DNA of 64,000 nt, taken from contig NZ_JAQRMY010000004.1 of the NCBI RefSeq assembly GCF_028613635.1, positions 205,643 to 269,642 of the forward strand. The letters are read 5' to 3'. Position numbers and translations under genes: made by a program. Within the stretch, counting starts at the first letter, position 1. Every line of letters starts with the position of its first letter. Below, one piece after another: positions 11,145-20,237 of this stretch. This DNA is from Devosia sp. ZB163. Lineage in GTDB: Bacteria > Pseudomonadota > Alphaproteobacteria > Rhizobiales > Devosiaceae. The notes beneath the pieces were generated by a model, which was not told the DNA's origin, did not search any database, and saw only the letters and a list, made by a program, of their open reading frames with translations.

Positions 11145-11275
11145 TGCCGTCCTGCCCGTTGAAGCCGGCGCATCCCTAAACGAAAACGACCGGCAATGCC
11201 AAAGGACTCTGGCGGGGGCGGCTGCTTTTCGCCATAGAACGGGGCTCAGCTGACGCCAATCACCTGGAGGCTCAC

Positions 11276-11659
11276 ATGAAATTCCGCTTCGCCGCGATCC
11301 TCGCCGCAGCCCTGTTCGTCGCCGCGCCGCAGGTGGTGCAGGCCCAGCACATGGAAATCAATGCCATCATCGCCGATATCGGCGGCGTGAAGTTCATGCG
11401 CGATGCCGAGCGGGCGCACAGCGCGGCCGGCCTCCGGGTCATCCGGCTGTCGTCGCTGGCCGCCGCCGAGCGCAGCGCCGGGCGGCTCTACGCAGCAGTG
11501 GACCGCCATCGGCGCGCGATCCGCTTCCTGTGGGGCAATCTCGCCATCAACCCGATGGCGATGACAGCGATCCGCAACGAAGGCGTGGCGCTCGAGCAGA
11601 TCGTCTCGCTGCAGGTGGCCGGTGACGGCGGCGGGGTGCTCTACGCGAACGACCTGTGA
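11276..11659 (+). CDS. small exported protein of unknown function
   Basis: 127 residues. A Sec signal peptide with probable cleavage after VQA (about residue 23) precedes a 104-residue mature domain without Cys. No family recognised. TGGAGG lies 6 bp before the ATG. It converges on ureB, with 4 bp between the stops. Confidence 0.6.
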   Translation: MKFRFAAILAAALFVAAPQVVQAQHMEINAIIADIGGVKFMRDAERAHSAAGLRVIRLSSLAAAERSAGRLYAAVDRHRRAIRFLWGNLAINPMAMTAIRNEGVALEQIVSLQVAGDGGGVLYANDL

Positions 11660-11663
11660 CGCC

Positions 11664-11978
11664 TCAGAGCTTCCCCATGATCTTCTGCTGGAAGCCATAG
11701 ACCTCGCGCTTCCCCGACAGCGGGACCAGCTTCACCTCGCGCGTCTGACCCGGCTCGAAGCGCACCGCGGTGCCAGCGGCGATGTCGAGCCGCATGCCGC
11801 GGGCCTTCTCGCGATCGAAGCTCAGCCCGGCATTGGTCTCGTAGAAGTGGTAGTGCGAGCCGACCTGGATCGGCCGGTCGCCGGTATTGGCGACTTCGAG
11901 CGTGATCTGCGGCGCACCGACATTGAGCTCGATGTCGCCGGGGACGGTGCGGATTTCACCTGGGATCATCTGGATCAC
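11664..11978 (-). CDS. ureB: urease subunit beta
   Basis: 104 residues, the UreB structural subunit. Recognised by [26 protein letters not shown] and [21 protein letters not shown] second in-frame ATG three codons in (MIPGEI) matches the usual UreB start equally well. UreB is followed by a convergent gene and not by ureC, which is unusual. Confidence 0.95.
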   Translation of the reverse strand: MIQMIPGEIRTVPGDIELNVGAPQITLEVANTGDRPIQVGSHYHFYETNAGLSFDREKARGMRLDIAAGTAVRFEPGQTREVKLVPLSGKREVYGFQQKIMGKL

Positions 11979-12197
11979 CTTTCTCGGTATCGCATTGCGA
12001 ACACGGGATGTGGACGTTCATCCTGACCATGACCCACGTGCGAAACTCACCACAGTCCCTGGACGTGCGGAACTCGGGAAAGATCGATCGCGCCTTGGGG
12101 TTGGACTGGACCCTGACTGCACTTCTCCTCGCCAGCCCATCGAGCTCGGCAAAGTCCGCGTCGGTGTCGAGGCGGGCCCGGGGCAGGTGCCGTGCGT

Positions 12198-12201
<4 letters not shown>
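11956..12201 (-). CDS. possible small ORF between ureA and ureB
   Basis: 81 codons starting with a GTG that overlaps the ureA stop (GTGA) and ending 23 bp inside the ureB start region. Most third positions are G or C, as in real genes here, and it fills the otherwise empty 219 bp between ureA and ureB. Two Cys form CSQC near the C-terminus. No family recognised, and chance cannot be excluded. Confidence 0.35.
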
Positions 12202-12500
<299 letters not shown>

Positions 12501-12508
12501 GGGCGGTC

Positions 12509-13450
12509 CTAGAGATGCCAGAGGCGGGGCAGGGTGCCTGCGCCGGAGAGGTGAGCGATAAGTGGCGTGATGATCCGGCGCAACGCAAGCCCCGAAGGGG
12601 CCATGGCGCGCACGACGAGGCGTTCGCCGACGACGCTGGCGCCGGTTGCGTCGGTGAGGAGATCGCGGACCCGGTCGAGCTTCAGCTCGGCATCGGCGCC
12701 GACATAGAGGAGGGTCGCGAACGCGTTGGCGCCGTCGAGCAGGCCCAGCCCGTCGCGTTCGAGCGGGTCGGCGCTCAGCCGAGTCGCTTCGGCGTGGATC
12801 AGGCGGCCGCCGCGCCGGATGCGCCAGTTGTCGCGGAGGTGGGCGTTGCGCGCGGCTTCGCCCATGGCCTCGCGGCCGAGGAGGATCGCCTCGATGGCAA
12901 AAAAGCTCGCGTCGGGCGCGAGGTCGACCTCGAGGCCGCGATCGAGCCGGGCGCCCTCGAACAGGATCGTCTCCTGCGGCAGCCAGTCGAGATGGGCGCC
13001 CGCGCCGACCGTGATCGTCGAGCGCACCGTGGCGTCATCCCCGAGCGAGCGGTAGACGCGCTCGCAGGCCTGCGTGGTCAGCACCACCCGGGCGCCAGGC
13101 GCGGCGTCGATCTCCCAGGCGACATCATCCCCACCGGTGAGCCCGCCGGCGGTATTGATCAGCACGGCCTGGAGGCTTTGGTCATGGGTATGCGGCAGCC
13201 GGATCTTGGCGCAGCCCTCCTGGAAGAGGGTGGTCAGCCGGGTGCGGCCGTCGAGCACGCGCGTGCCGAGACGACCGACGCCGCGGGCGCGCTGGTGGCG
13301 GGGGAGGGCGGCCGCGTTGCTCCCCTCCCCCTTGAGGGGAGGGGTGGGGGGTGGGGGTCCTTCGGTTCTTGAACCGGGCCACCCCCTCCCTCGATCCCTC
13401 CCCTCAGGGGGGAGGGAGGCGACGGCTGCGGGCTCGGGTTGGATCGCCAA
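12509..13450 (-). CDS. ureD: urease accessory protein UreD with a repeat-encoded N-terminus
   Basis: 313 residues. UreD binds apo-urease and links it to UreF-UreG. The conserved domain begins at about residue 53 (QRARGVGRL) and shows EGCAKIRLP and the GGLTGGD motif. The preceding 50 residues are Pro/Gly/Arg-rich and come from a palindromic repeat (13319-13420). No ATG, GTG or TTG lies between the repeat and the conserved domain in this frame, so the start must lie upstream of the repeat. The TTG at 13448-13450, 2 bp after the urtE stop, is the best choice and implies coupling to urtE. Confidence 0.88.
   Translation of the reverse strand: MAIQPEPAAVASLPPEGRDRGRGWPGSRTEGPPPPTPPLKGEGSNAAALPRHQRARGVGRLGTRVLDGRTRLTTLFQEGCAKIRLPHTHDQSLQAVLINTAGGLTGGDDVAWEIDAAPGARVVLTTQACERVYRSLGDDATVRSTITVGAGAHLDWLPQETILFEGARLDRGLEVDLAPDASFFAIEAILLGREAMGEAARNAHLRDNWRIRRGGRLIHAEATRLSADPLERDGLGLLDGANAFATLLYVGADAELKLDRVRDLLTDATGASVVGERLVVRAMAPSGLALRRIITPLIAHLSGAGTLPRLWHL
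13319..13420. repeat. family A palindromic repeat pair in the 5' part of ureD
   Basis: CCCCTCCCCCTTGAGGGGAGGGG-type hairpin, then a spacer, then a mirrored CCCTCCCCTCAGGGGGGAGGG-type hairpin. Nearly the same unit occurs at 16440-16548. It is translated as part of UreD. Confidence 0.8.
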
Positions 13451-13452
13451 TG

Positions 13453-14154
13453 CTACACCATCAAATGCCGGCGCACCTCGGGCAGGTCGAGGTCGGCGGC
13501 CGGGCCGGAATGCATGATCTCACCGCGATCCATGATGTAGATGTCGTCGGCGATCTCGCGGCAGAAGTCCAGATACTGCTCGACCAGGAGGATCGTCATC
13601 TGCTTTTCGTCGCGCAGGAACTGCAGCGCGCGGCCGATGTCCTTGATGATCGAAGGCTGGATGCCCTCGGTGGGTTCGTCCAGCACCAGCACCTTGGGTC
13701 GCGTCACCAGCGCCCGGCCGATGGCGAGTTGCTGCTGTTGCCCGCCCGACAGGTCGCCGCCACGACGCCCCAGCATCGACTTCAGGATCGGGAACAACTC
13801 GAAGATGTAGCCGGGGATGTTGCGGTCACCGGGCTTCAACCCGGCATAGCCGGTCTCGAGGTTTTCCTTGACCGTCAGCAGCGGGAAGATCTCGCGGCCC
13901 TGCGGAACGTAGCCGAGGCCCATGCGGGCGCGCTTGTAGGGCGGCGCCTTCTTCAGCACGGCATCGTCGAAGACGATCTCGCCGGCCGAGACGTTGTTGA
14001 TGCCGGTGATTGCCCGCATCGTCGAGGACTTGCCCACGCCGTTGCGCCCGAGCACCGCGGTAATGCGCCCGGGACGGCACTCGATGGTGATGCCCTTAAG
14101 CGCCTGCGCGGCGCCGTAGTGGAGGTCGATGGCGCGGATGGCGAGTGTGGTCAT
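13453..14154 (-). CDS. urtE: urea ABC transporter ATP-binding protein UrtE
   Basis: 233 residues. LivF-like ATPase of a branched-chain-amino-acid type importer. Walker A is GRNGVGKSS, the signature LSGGQQQQLAIGR and Walker B VLVLDEP followed by TEGIQPSII, which is characteristic of UrtE. The start is the ATG at 14154; the frame runs further up only because it passes through a repeat. Last urt gene, followed by ureD. Confidence 0.95.
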   Translation of the reverse strand: MTTLAIRAIDLHYGAAQALKGITIECRPGRITAVLGRNGVGKSSTMRAITGINNVSAGEIVFDDAVLKKAPPYKRARMGLGYVPQGREIFPLLTVKENLETGYAGLKPGDRNIPGYIFELFPILKSMLGRRGGDLSGGQQQQLAIGRALVTRPKVLVLDEPTEGIQPSIIKDIGRALQFLRDEKQMTILLVEQYLDFCREIADDIYIMDRGEIMHSGPAADLDLPEVRRHLMV

Positions 14155-14173
14155 GAGCGTGCTCCGGCGGTTG

Positions 14174-14272
14174 CGCGGGGAGGAGTTGGGGGTGGGGGTC
14201 CTTTTGCCCTCGACCCGCACCACCCCCACCCTCGAAACCTCCCCGCGAAGGGGAGGGAGGCGAGTTCCTGTT
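14174..14272. repeat. family A palindromic repeat pair between urtD and urtE
   Basis: GCGGGGAGG...GGGTGGGGGTCC, a spacer, then CACCCCCACCCTCGA...CCTCCCCGCGAAGGGGAGGG. It has the same pair arrangement as the other family A elements, but here it lies between genes. It fills most of the 178-bp gap in the operon. Confidence 0.75.
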
Positions 14273-14332
14273 CCGGTGTTCTCCTCAAGGGCAGGAGGGA
14301 TACGGAACATGGATGAAGGCTGTAGAACTGCA

Positions 14333-15088
14333 TCATCGGCCCAGATACCGCTCGATGACGACCGGGTTGGCGCTCACCTGGTCGAGGGAGCCCTCGGCCA
14401 GCACCGAGCCTTCGGCGAGGCAGGTGACGCGGGTGCCCAGTTCGCGCACGAAACTCATGTCGTGCTCGACGACGACCACGGAGCGGGTTCGTGCGATCTC
14501 CTTGAGGAGCTTGGCCGTCTCGACGGTTTCGGCATCGGTCATGCCGGCGACGGGCTCGTCGACCAGCAGCAACTTGGGGTCCTGGGCCAGCAGCATGCCC
14601 ACCTCCAGCCACTGCTTCTGGCCGTGGCTGAGGTCGGCGGCGAGATCGTCCTTGCGGGCGGTGAGGCGGACGGTCGCGAGGATCTCGTCGATGCGGGCCT
14701 CGTCCTCTCCGCTCTGCGAATAGAACAGCGCGTTGAACACGCCGCGCGGCTTCTTGAGCGCCAGCACGAGATTGTCCCATACCGTGTGGCTTTCGAAGAC
14801 CGTCGGCTTCTGGAATTTGCGGCCGATGCCGAGGTTGGCGATCTGCGCCTCGTCGAGCTTGGTGAGGTCGGTGCGCCCGTCGAAATAGACATCGCCATCG
14901 TCGGGGCGGGTCTTGCCGGTGATGATGTCCATCATGGTGGTCTTGCCGGCGCCGTTCGGGCCGATGATCGCCAGCATCTCGTTGGGATAGACGATGATCG
15001 AGAGGTTGTTCAGCGCCTTGAAGCCGTCGAAGGCGACGGAGACGCCGTTGAGATAGAGCATCGTGCCGGATTTGTCGGGGACGGTCAT
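14333..15088 (-). CDS. urtD: urea ABC transporter ATP-binding protein UrtD
   Basis: 251 residues, LivG-like ATPase. Walker A GPNGAGKTT, signature LSHGQKQWLEVGMLL (the SHGQKQWLEI variant typical of UrtD) and Walker B LLLVDEPVAGMTDAET. The ATG overlaps the urtC stop (ATGA). With UrtE it drives urea import through UrtB-UrtC. Confidence 0.95.
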   Translation of the reverse strand: MTVPDKSGTMLYLNGVSVAFDGFKALNNLSIIVYPNEMLAIIGPNGAGKTTMMDIITGKTRPDDGDVYFDGRTDLTKLDEAQIANLGIGRKFQKPTVFESHTVWDNLVLALKKPRGVFNALFYSQSGEDEARIDEILATVRLTARKDDLAADLSHGQKQWLEVGMLLAQDPKLLLVDEPVAGMTDAETVETAKLLKEIARTRSVVVVEHDMSFVRELGTRVTCLAEGSVLAEGSLDQVSANPVVIERYLGR

Positions 15089-16260
15089 TCGGCGGGCTCC
15101 GGCGCGGTCTTGGTCGGGGGCAGGGTGGTGGGATCCTCGCCGGCCTCGGCGGCGGCGCTCTGTTCCTTGCCCTTGCGGGTGCGGACTTTCGCGAACAGGC
15201 CGACGAGGCCCTTGGGCAGGAACAGCGTCACCACGACGAACAGCCCCCCGAGCGCGAACAGCCAGTATTCGGGGAGGGCGCTGGTGAACACGGTCTTGCC
15301 GAAGTTGACGAGCACCGCACCGATGATGGGGCCGACGATGGTGCCGCGACCACCGACCGCGACCCAGATCACGGCCTCGATCGAGTTCTCGGGGGCGAAC
15401 TCGCCCGGGTTGATGATGCCGACCTGCGGCACGTAGAGCGCGCCGGCGATGCCCGCCATCACGGCTGAGACGGTGAAGGCGAAGAGCTTCACGTTCTCGG
15501 GCCGCCAGCCGAGGAAGCGGGTGCGGCTCTCGGCATCGCGCACGGCAACCATCACCTTGCCGAGCTTGGAATTGACGATCATCGAGCAGATGAGGACGAA
15601 CAGGGCAAGGAACAGCGCGCTCAGCGCGAACAGCGTCGCGCGGGTTGTCGCCGCCTGCACGTTGAAGCCGAGGATGTCCTTGAAGTCGGTGAGCCCGTTA
15701 TTGCCGCCGAAGCCGAAGTCGTTGCGGAAGAAGGCGAGCAGCAGGGCGAAGGTCATCGCCTGGGTGATGATCGAGAGGTAGACGCCGGTCACGCGGCTGC
15801 GGAAGGCGAGGTAGCCGAAGACGAAGGCGAGGATGCCCGGCACCAGCACCACCATCAGCATGGCGAACCAGAACATGTCGAAGCCGTGCCAGTACCAGGG
15901 CAACTCCTTCCAGTTCAGGAACACCATGAAGTCGGGCAGGACCGGGTTGGCATAGACGCCGCGCGTGCCGATCTGGCGCATCAGGTACATGCCCATGGCG
16001 TAGCCGCCCAGCGCGAAGAAGGCGCCGTGGCCGAGCGACAGGATCCCGACATAGCCCCAGACCAGATCGAGCGAGAGCGCGAGGATCGCGTAGCAGAGAT
16101 ACTTGCCGAACAGCGTCACCACGTAGGTCGGCACATGGAAGGGCGAGCCCGGCGGCACCAGCAGGTTGAGCGCCGGCACGGCAATCGCGATGGCGACGAG
16201 GATCGCAACCAGCCAGATCGCCTTTCTGTCGAGGGCGCGGAAGAGGAGTTGGGTGATCAA
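15085..16260 (-). CDS. urtC: urea ABC transporter permease UrtC
   Basis: 391 residues, LivM-like inner-membrane permease with about ten hydrophobic segments. The motif SLDLVWGYVGILSLGHGAFF is typical of UrtC. The start is a TTG (16258-16260) preceded by GGAGCAGGCAA; no better ATG exists nearby. The C-terminus carries a charged Glu/Pro tail. Overlaps urtD by 4 bp. Confidence 0.93.
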   Translation of the reverse strand: MITQLLFRALDRKAIWLVAILVAIAIAVPALNLLVPPGSPFHVPTYVVTLFGKYLCYAILALSLDLVWGYVGILSLGHGAFFALGGYAMGMYLMRQIGTRGVYANPVLPDFMVFLNWKELPWYWHGFDMFWFAMLMVVLVPGILAFVFGYLAFRSRVTGVYLSIITQAMTFALLLAFFRNDFGFGGNNGLTDFKDILGFNVQAATTRATLFALSALFLALFVLICSMIVNSKLGKVMVAVRDAESRTRFLGWRPENVKLFAFTVSAVMAGIAGALYVPQVGIINPGEFAPENSIEAVIWVAVGGRGTIVGPIIGAVLVNFGKTVFTSALPEYWLFALGGLFVVVTLFLPKGLVGLFAKVRTRKGKEQSAAAEAGEDPTTLPPTKTAPEPAE

Positions 16261-16280
16261 TTGCCTGCTCCGGTGGCCTG

Positions 16281-16415
16281 GAACCCCTCATCCGGCGCTA
16301 CGCGCCACATTCTCCCCGACGGGGAGAAGAATACCGAGGGGCCGGTGCGGGGCACCATTCCTCTCCCCGTCGGGGAGAGGGTGGATCGGCCGAAGGCCGA
16401 GACGGGTGAGGGGTG
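16281..16415. repeat. family B palindromic repeat between urtB and urtC
   Basis: Contains two copies of a TCTCCCCGACGGGGAGA-type hairpin (16311-16328 and 16361-16380), flanked by CCTCATCCGGCG and a mirrored GCCGAGACGGGTGAGGGG arm. Its core differs from family A. The 316-bp stretch between urtB and urtC consists almost wholly of this element and the family A element next to it. Confidence 0.75.
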
Positions 16416-16439
16416 GAGTCCGGTCGGTCGAACTGACGG

Positions 16440-16548
16440 CTCCCCTCCCCCTTGAGGGGAGGGGCTGGGGGTGGGGGTGGCGAGGAGAGCACGGCGGTGA
16501 CTGCACCACCCCCTCCCTCGATCCCTCCCCTCAAGGGGGAGGGAGGCG
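16440..16548. repeat. family A palindromic repeat pair between urtB and urtC
   Basis: CTCCCCTCCCCCTTGAGGGG unit with GGGGGTGGGGGTGG arm, then CACCACCCCCTCCCTCGATCC and a mirrored CCCTCCCCTCAAGGGGGAGGG unit. Very close to the copy inside ureD at 13319-13420. Confidence 0.8.
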
Positions 16549-16576
16549 CGAACAGCGGGCTTCCGGATCGGCATAA

Positions 16577-18187
16577 TCATTGCTCCACCGCCCGGCCCTT
16601 CAACGCAAACAGCCCCCTGGGCCGGCGCTGGATGAACAGGATGATCAGCACGAGGATCAGGATCTTGGCCACCACCGCGCCGGCGTAGGGCTCGAGGAAT
16701 TTGTTGGCGATGCCGATCGAAAGCGCGCCGACCAGCGTGCCCCAGAGGTTCCCGACGCCGCCGAAGACCACGACCATGAAGCTGTCGATGATGTAGTTCT
16801 GGCCCAGGTTCGGCGAGACGTTGTCGATCTGGCTCAGCGCCACGCCCGCAAGGCCGGCGATGCCCGAGCCGAGCCCGAAGGTCATGGCGTCGACGAAGGG
16901 CGTGCGGATGCCCATGGCCGAGGCCATGCGGCGGTTCTGCGTGACGGCGCGCATCTGCAGGCCCAGCGAGGTTCGGTTGAGCACGGCGAGCAGCGCCACG
17001 AAGACCGCGATGGCGAAGATCACGATCCAGAAGCGGTTCCAGGTGATCGAGAGCCCACCCAGGTCGAACGAGCCGGACATCCAGCTGGGGTTCGCCACTT
17101 CCTTGTTGGTCGGCCCGTAGGCGGTGCGGATCGCCTGCTGCAGGATCAGCGACAGGCCCCAGGTGGCGAGCAGCGTTTCGAGCGCCCGGCCGTAGAGCCA
17201 GCGGATGATGCCGCGCTCGATGGCGATGCCGATCAGCGCCGTGACGAGGAAGGCGAGGGGCAGGGCGATCGCCAGCGAGTAGTCGAGCATGCCGGGGAAG
17301 CTGCGCCGGATGATCTCCTGCACGGTGAAGGTGGTGTAGGCGCCCAGCATCACCATCTCGCCATGCGCCATGTTGATGACGCCCATCACGCCGAAGGTGA
17401 TGGCGAGGCCGATGGCGGCGAGCAGCAGCACCGAGCCGAGCGAGATGCCGTACCAGACATTCTGCGCCACGCCCCAGGCGGCCTGCGTCTGGTTGAGCGC
17501 GTCGATGGCGCCCTGGATCTGGGGCTTCAGTTCCTCGGGCGAACTGGCGAGCACCGAGGTCAGCAGCGTGACTGCATCGCGTCCGCCGCGCGCCTTGAGC
17601 GCTGCCACGGCGGCGGTCTTTTCCTCCACCGAAGCATCCGTCTTGAGGATGATGGCAGCGCGGGCCGTTTCCATCACGGCCTTGATCTGGGGGTCGGCCT
17701 CGCTCGATAGCGCCGAGTTCAGCAGTTCGAGATTGTCGGGGTTGGCGTCGCGCAGCACCGACTGGGCGGCGCTCATGCGGGTGCCGCGATCCTCGCTGAG
17801 AAGTGTCATCTGGCCGATGATGGTGCGCAGCCCGCGACGGAGGCCGTTGTTGACCTTCACCTTCTCGGTGTCGCCCTTGGCGATGCCTTCGACCGCGGCG
17901 CCGGTCACCGGATCGGTCACCCCGTTGCGGGCGAGGAAGACGACCTGGCCGGTGGTCTTGGCTGCATAGAGATTGCCGTCGAGCAGCGTCTGCAACACCG
18001 GAACGGCGCGGGGATCACCCGTGGCGCCGAGAGCCTTGGCCGCAGCCTCGCGATCCTTGAAGTTGCCCGGCGCGAGAGCGTTGACGAGCGTTGTCAGCGT
18101 CGCGTCATCGGTCTGCGCGAAGGCGGGGGTGATCGAAAAGAGCAGGGCGAGAACGGTGAGCAGCGCTGCGATCCAGCGTGTCGCCAC
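16577..18187 (-). CDS. urtB: urea ABC transporter permease UrtB
   Basis: 536 residues from the GTG at 18185-18187. A signal peptide (TRWIAALLTVLALLFSITPAFAQ) and a periplasmic domain of about 220 residues precede the LivH-like permease part (INMAHGEMVMLGAYTTF motif), the layout typical of UrtB. The frame extends to an ATG at 18331, adding 48 residues that are the translation of a palindromic repeat, similar to the insert in UreF. I favour the GTG because it places the signal peptide at the N-terminus and the repeat supplies a purine-rich GGGAGGGG before it. The longer form remains possible. Confidence 0.88.
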   Translation of the reverse strand: MATRWIAALLTVLALLFSITPAFAQTDDATLTTLVNALAPGNFKDREAAAKALGATGDPRAVPVLQTLLDGNLYAAKTTGQVVFLARNGVTDPVTGAAVEGIAKGDTEKVKVNNGLRRGLRTIIGQMTLLSEDRGTRMSAAQSVLRDANPDNLELLNSALSSEADPQIKAVMETARAAIILKTDASVEEKTAAVAALKARGGRDAVTLLTSVLASSPEELKPQIQGAIDALNQTQAAWGVAQNVWYGISLGSVLLLAAIGLAITFGVMGVINMAHGEMVMLGAYTTFTVQEIIRRSFPGMLDYSLAIALPLAFLVTALIGIAIERGIIRWLYGRALETLLATWGLSLILQQAIRTAYGPTNKEVANPSWMSGSFDLGGLSITWNRFWIVIFAIAVFVALLAVLNRTSLGLQMRAVTQNRRMASAMGIRTPFVDAMTFGLGSGIAGLAGVALSQIDNVSPNLGQNYIIDSFMVVVFGGVGNLWGTLVGALSIGIANKFLEPYAGAVVAKILILVLIILFIQRRPRGLFALKGRAVEQ

Positions 18188-18306
18188 CCCCCTCCCAACC
18201 TCCCCCGCAAGGGGGGAGGTGTGGGCCGGTGCTTGTGGCGCGATCGAGCCATTCGCACTGCTCGGAACTTCCCCCCTTGCGGGGGAGGCTGGGAGGGGGG
18301 AGGCCA
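18184..18306. repeat. family A palindromic repeat pair at the 5' end of urtB
   Basis: Units CCTCCCCCGCAAGGGGGGAGG and CCCCCCTTGCGGGGGAGG are inverted about a spacer containing GGCGCGATCGAGCC. The spacer parallels the one inside ureF (GGCGCGATCGTGCC), so these two copies are close relatives. The repeat overlaps the proposed GTG start of urtB. Confidence 0.8.
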
Positions 18307-18400
18307 CAAGCCCGATCTGACCGTCGTTCATCTTTGGCCTCGAAGGAAATCCGGGAGAAGCGAGGGCGGCGGACCGCCCTCGCGAAGGCTGGGTGCCGGC

Positions 18401-19708
18401 TTACTGAGCCGTGGCGACGTCGCCGCCGCAGGCCTTGGTCTCGGTGTTGTAGTTGCCGCAGTTGATCGGGGCGGTCCAATCGGCCTCGATCGGCTTGGAT
18501 TCGGGCAGGAAGTCGGACCAGGCGTCGCCCGGCACGAGGTCGCTGGCCGACACCACTTCGAATTGGCCGTCGGCCTGGATCTCGCCGATCAGGACGGGCT
18601 TGGTGATGTGGTGGTTGGGGAGCATCTTGGCGATGCCGCCGGTCAGGTTCGGCGTCTCGAGGCCGATGATGGCGTCGAGCACCGGGTCGGTGTCGGCGGT
18701 GCCGGCCTTCTCGACGGCCTGGACCCACAGGTTGAAGCCGATCACGTGGGCTTCCATCGGGTCGTTGGTGACGCGCTCGGGGTTCTTGATGAACTCGCGC
18801 CACTTGGCGATGAAGTCGGCGTTCTCCGGGGTATCGACCGACTGGAAGTAGTTCCAGGCGGCGAGGTGACCCACGAGCGGGGCGGTGTCGAAGCCGGCCA
18901 GTTCTTCCTCGCCGACCGAGAAGGCCACGACCGGGATGTCCTCGGCCTTGATGCCCTGGTTGGCGAGTTCCTTGTAGAACGGCACGTTGGCGTCGCCGTT
19001 GATGGTCGAGACCACGGCGGTCTTCTTGCCGGCCGAGCCGAAGGCCTTGATGTCGGAGACGATGGTCTGCCAGTCGGAGTGCCCGAACGGCGTGTAGTTG
19101 ATCATGATGTCTTCAGCGGCCACGCCCTTGTCCTTGAGGTACTGCTCGAGGATCTTGTTGGTGGTCTGCGGATAGACGTAGTCGGTGCCGGCGAGGACCC
19201 AGCGCTCGACGCCTTCTTCGTTCATCAGGTAGTCGACGGCCGGGATGGCCTGCTGGTTCGGAGCAGCGCCGGTGTAGAACACGTTGCGCTCGGATTCCTC
19301 GCCCTCGTACTGCACGGGGTAGAAGAGGATCGAGTTGAGCTCCTTGAAGACGGGGAGCACGGACTTGCGGGACACCGAGGTCCAGCAGCCGAACACCGCG
19401 GCGACCTTGTTCACCGAGATGAGCTCGCGCGCCTTCTCGGCGAAGAGCGGCCAGTCCGATGCCGGGTCGACGACCACGGCCTCGAGCTTCTTGCCGAGGA
19501 GACCACCCTTCTTGTTCTGCTCGTCGATGAGGAAGAGCATGGTGTCCTTCAGGGTCGTCTCCGAGATCGCCATCGTGCCCGACAGCGAGTGGAGGATGCC
19601 GACCTTGATGGTTTCTTCCTGTGCATGGGCGGCGAGGGGCGCGAGCGCCCCGGCAGTCATCGCTACTCCCAGGCCGATACCGGCCATTATGCGACTAATC
19701 CCTGTCAT
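18401..19708 (-). CDS. urtA: urea ABC transporter substrate-binding protein UrtA
   Basis: 435 residues. Signal peptide ending LAPLAAHAQ at about residue 30, then a periplasmic binding domain with KVGILHSLSGTMAISE, typical of UrtA/AmiC-type urea and short-chain amide binders. GGAGGG lies 9 bp before the ATG. First gene of the urt operon; the leader carries a sigma-54 promoter ending about 34 nt before the start codon. Confidence 0.96.
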   Translation of the reverse strand: MTGISRIMAGIGLGVAMTAGALAPLAAHAQEETIKVGILHSLSGTMAISETTLKDTMLFLIDEQNKKGGLLGKKLEAVVVDPASDWPLFAEKARELISVNKVAAVFGCWTSVSRKSVLPVFKELNSILFYPVQYEGEESERNVFYTGAAPNQQAIPAVDYLMNEEGVERWVLAGTDYVYPQTTNKILEQYLKDKGVAAEDIMINYTPFGHSDWQTIVSDIKAFGSAGKKTAVVSTINGDANVPFYKELANQGIKAEDIPVVAFSVGEEELAGFDTAPLVGHLAAWNYFQSVDTPENADFIAKWREFIKNPERVTNDPMEAHVIGFNLWVQAVEKAGTADTDPVLDAIIGLETPNLTGGIAKMLPNHHITKPVLIGEIQADGQFEVVSASDLVPGDAWSDFLPESKPIEADWTAPINCGNYNTETKACGGDVATAQ

Positions 19709-19751
19709 ATTTACCCTCCGACAGTTTGGTTGTTTGCACCGGAAGGGAAGT

Positions 19752-19768
19752 TGCAATCGCCGTGCCAG
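19752..19768 (-). promoter_or_regulatory. sigma-54 (RpoN) promoter of urtA
   Basis: Reading the minus strand gives CTGGCACGGCGATTGCA, which fits the consensus YTGGCACGNNNNTTGCW at every fixed position. The -12 GC falls about 46 bp before the ATG, giving a 5' leader of roughly 34 nt. Known urea-transport operons are often under NtrC control, so the placement makes sense. No full NtrC site was found upstream by eye. Confidence 0.8.
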
Positions 19769-20205
19769 CACCGCGTTAGGACGCTAAGGCACTGAAACTA
19801 AATCGCGTTCTGTTCCGCGTGGCGGAAAAGCCGGGTGTGCCGCAGCGGGAGGCGGGAAGGCACCTGCCTGTTTTCTAGGCGCGCCTATTTACCTCTGCTT
19901 AAGAATTAAGCGGCGTGCGGAAGCGGCAACTACTGCCCGGTGACCGGACGTTTCAGTCCTGCTAAAGAAATCGGCACCGGAAGTTCCACTTCCGGCAGAG
20001 GTTGTTTGCACCACATCCTCGGCCCCGCGCCGGAGACGGCGTGGGGCTTGGTGCCCGCAACGCGGCCGGGCGAAAATCATCCCCGTGCGAGCGCAACCTT
20101 CCCCACCATCCACCGTTAAGCCGACGAGCTGCCGGTTTGAACCGGCGCTGGAATATCGGCGGAGACGGGAAGGGCTGACGCTCCCTTTTTGATTGAAGCC
20201 GGTGG
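19769..20205. other. non-coding stretch upstream of urtA
   Basis: About 440 bp with no convincing gene; the only ORF (74 codons, minus strand) looks accidental. TGCACCA at 20007 and TTGGTGC at 20048 are NtrC-like half-sites but lie too far apart to form one site. GGAAGTTCCACTTCC near 19979 is a short dyad. The region is large for this gene-dense window and may hold enhancer sites or a small RNA ending at the hairpin 20206-20229. Confidence 0.35.
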
Positions 20206-20237
20206 GGCGCGGAGCTTCGGTTCCGCGCCTTCTTTTG
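20206..20237 (+). terminator. intrinsic terminator-like hairpin with no gene in front
   Basis: Perfect 8-bp stem GGCGCGGA (20206-20213) / TCCGCGCC (20222-20229) with loop GCTTCGGT, followed by TTCTTTTG. No plus-strand protein gene lies upstream for over 1 kb, so it could end a small RNA or an antisense transcript. The remaining 230 bp to the next gene shows nothing recognisable. Confidence 0.45.

Noticed and set aside
16281..16548. CRISPR-like repeat array between urtC and urtB
   Set aside because: Repeats are palindromes of two kinds in inverted pairs, without regular direct repeats or unique spacers.
18221..19795. 524-codon plus-strand frame opposite urtA
   Set aside because: Antisense shadow of urtA, with low-complexity Val/Gly/Asp/Leu composition and no ribosome site.
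20007..20054. NtrC enhancer upstream of urtA from TGCACCA and TTGGTGC
   Set aside because: Half-sites are 34 bp apart, not the normal short spacing; kept only as a remark.
19889..20113. 74-codon ORF upstream of urtA
   Set aside because: No ribosome site, odd composition and no family; treated as non-coding.
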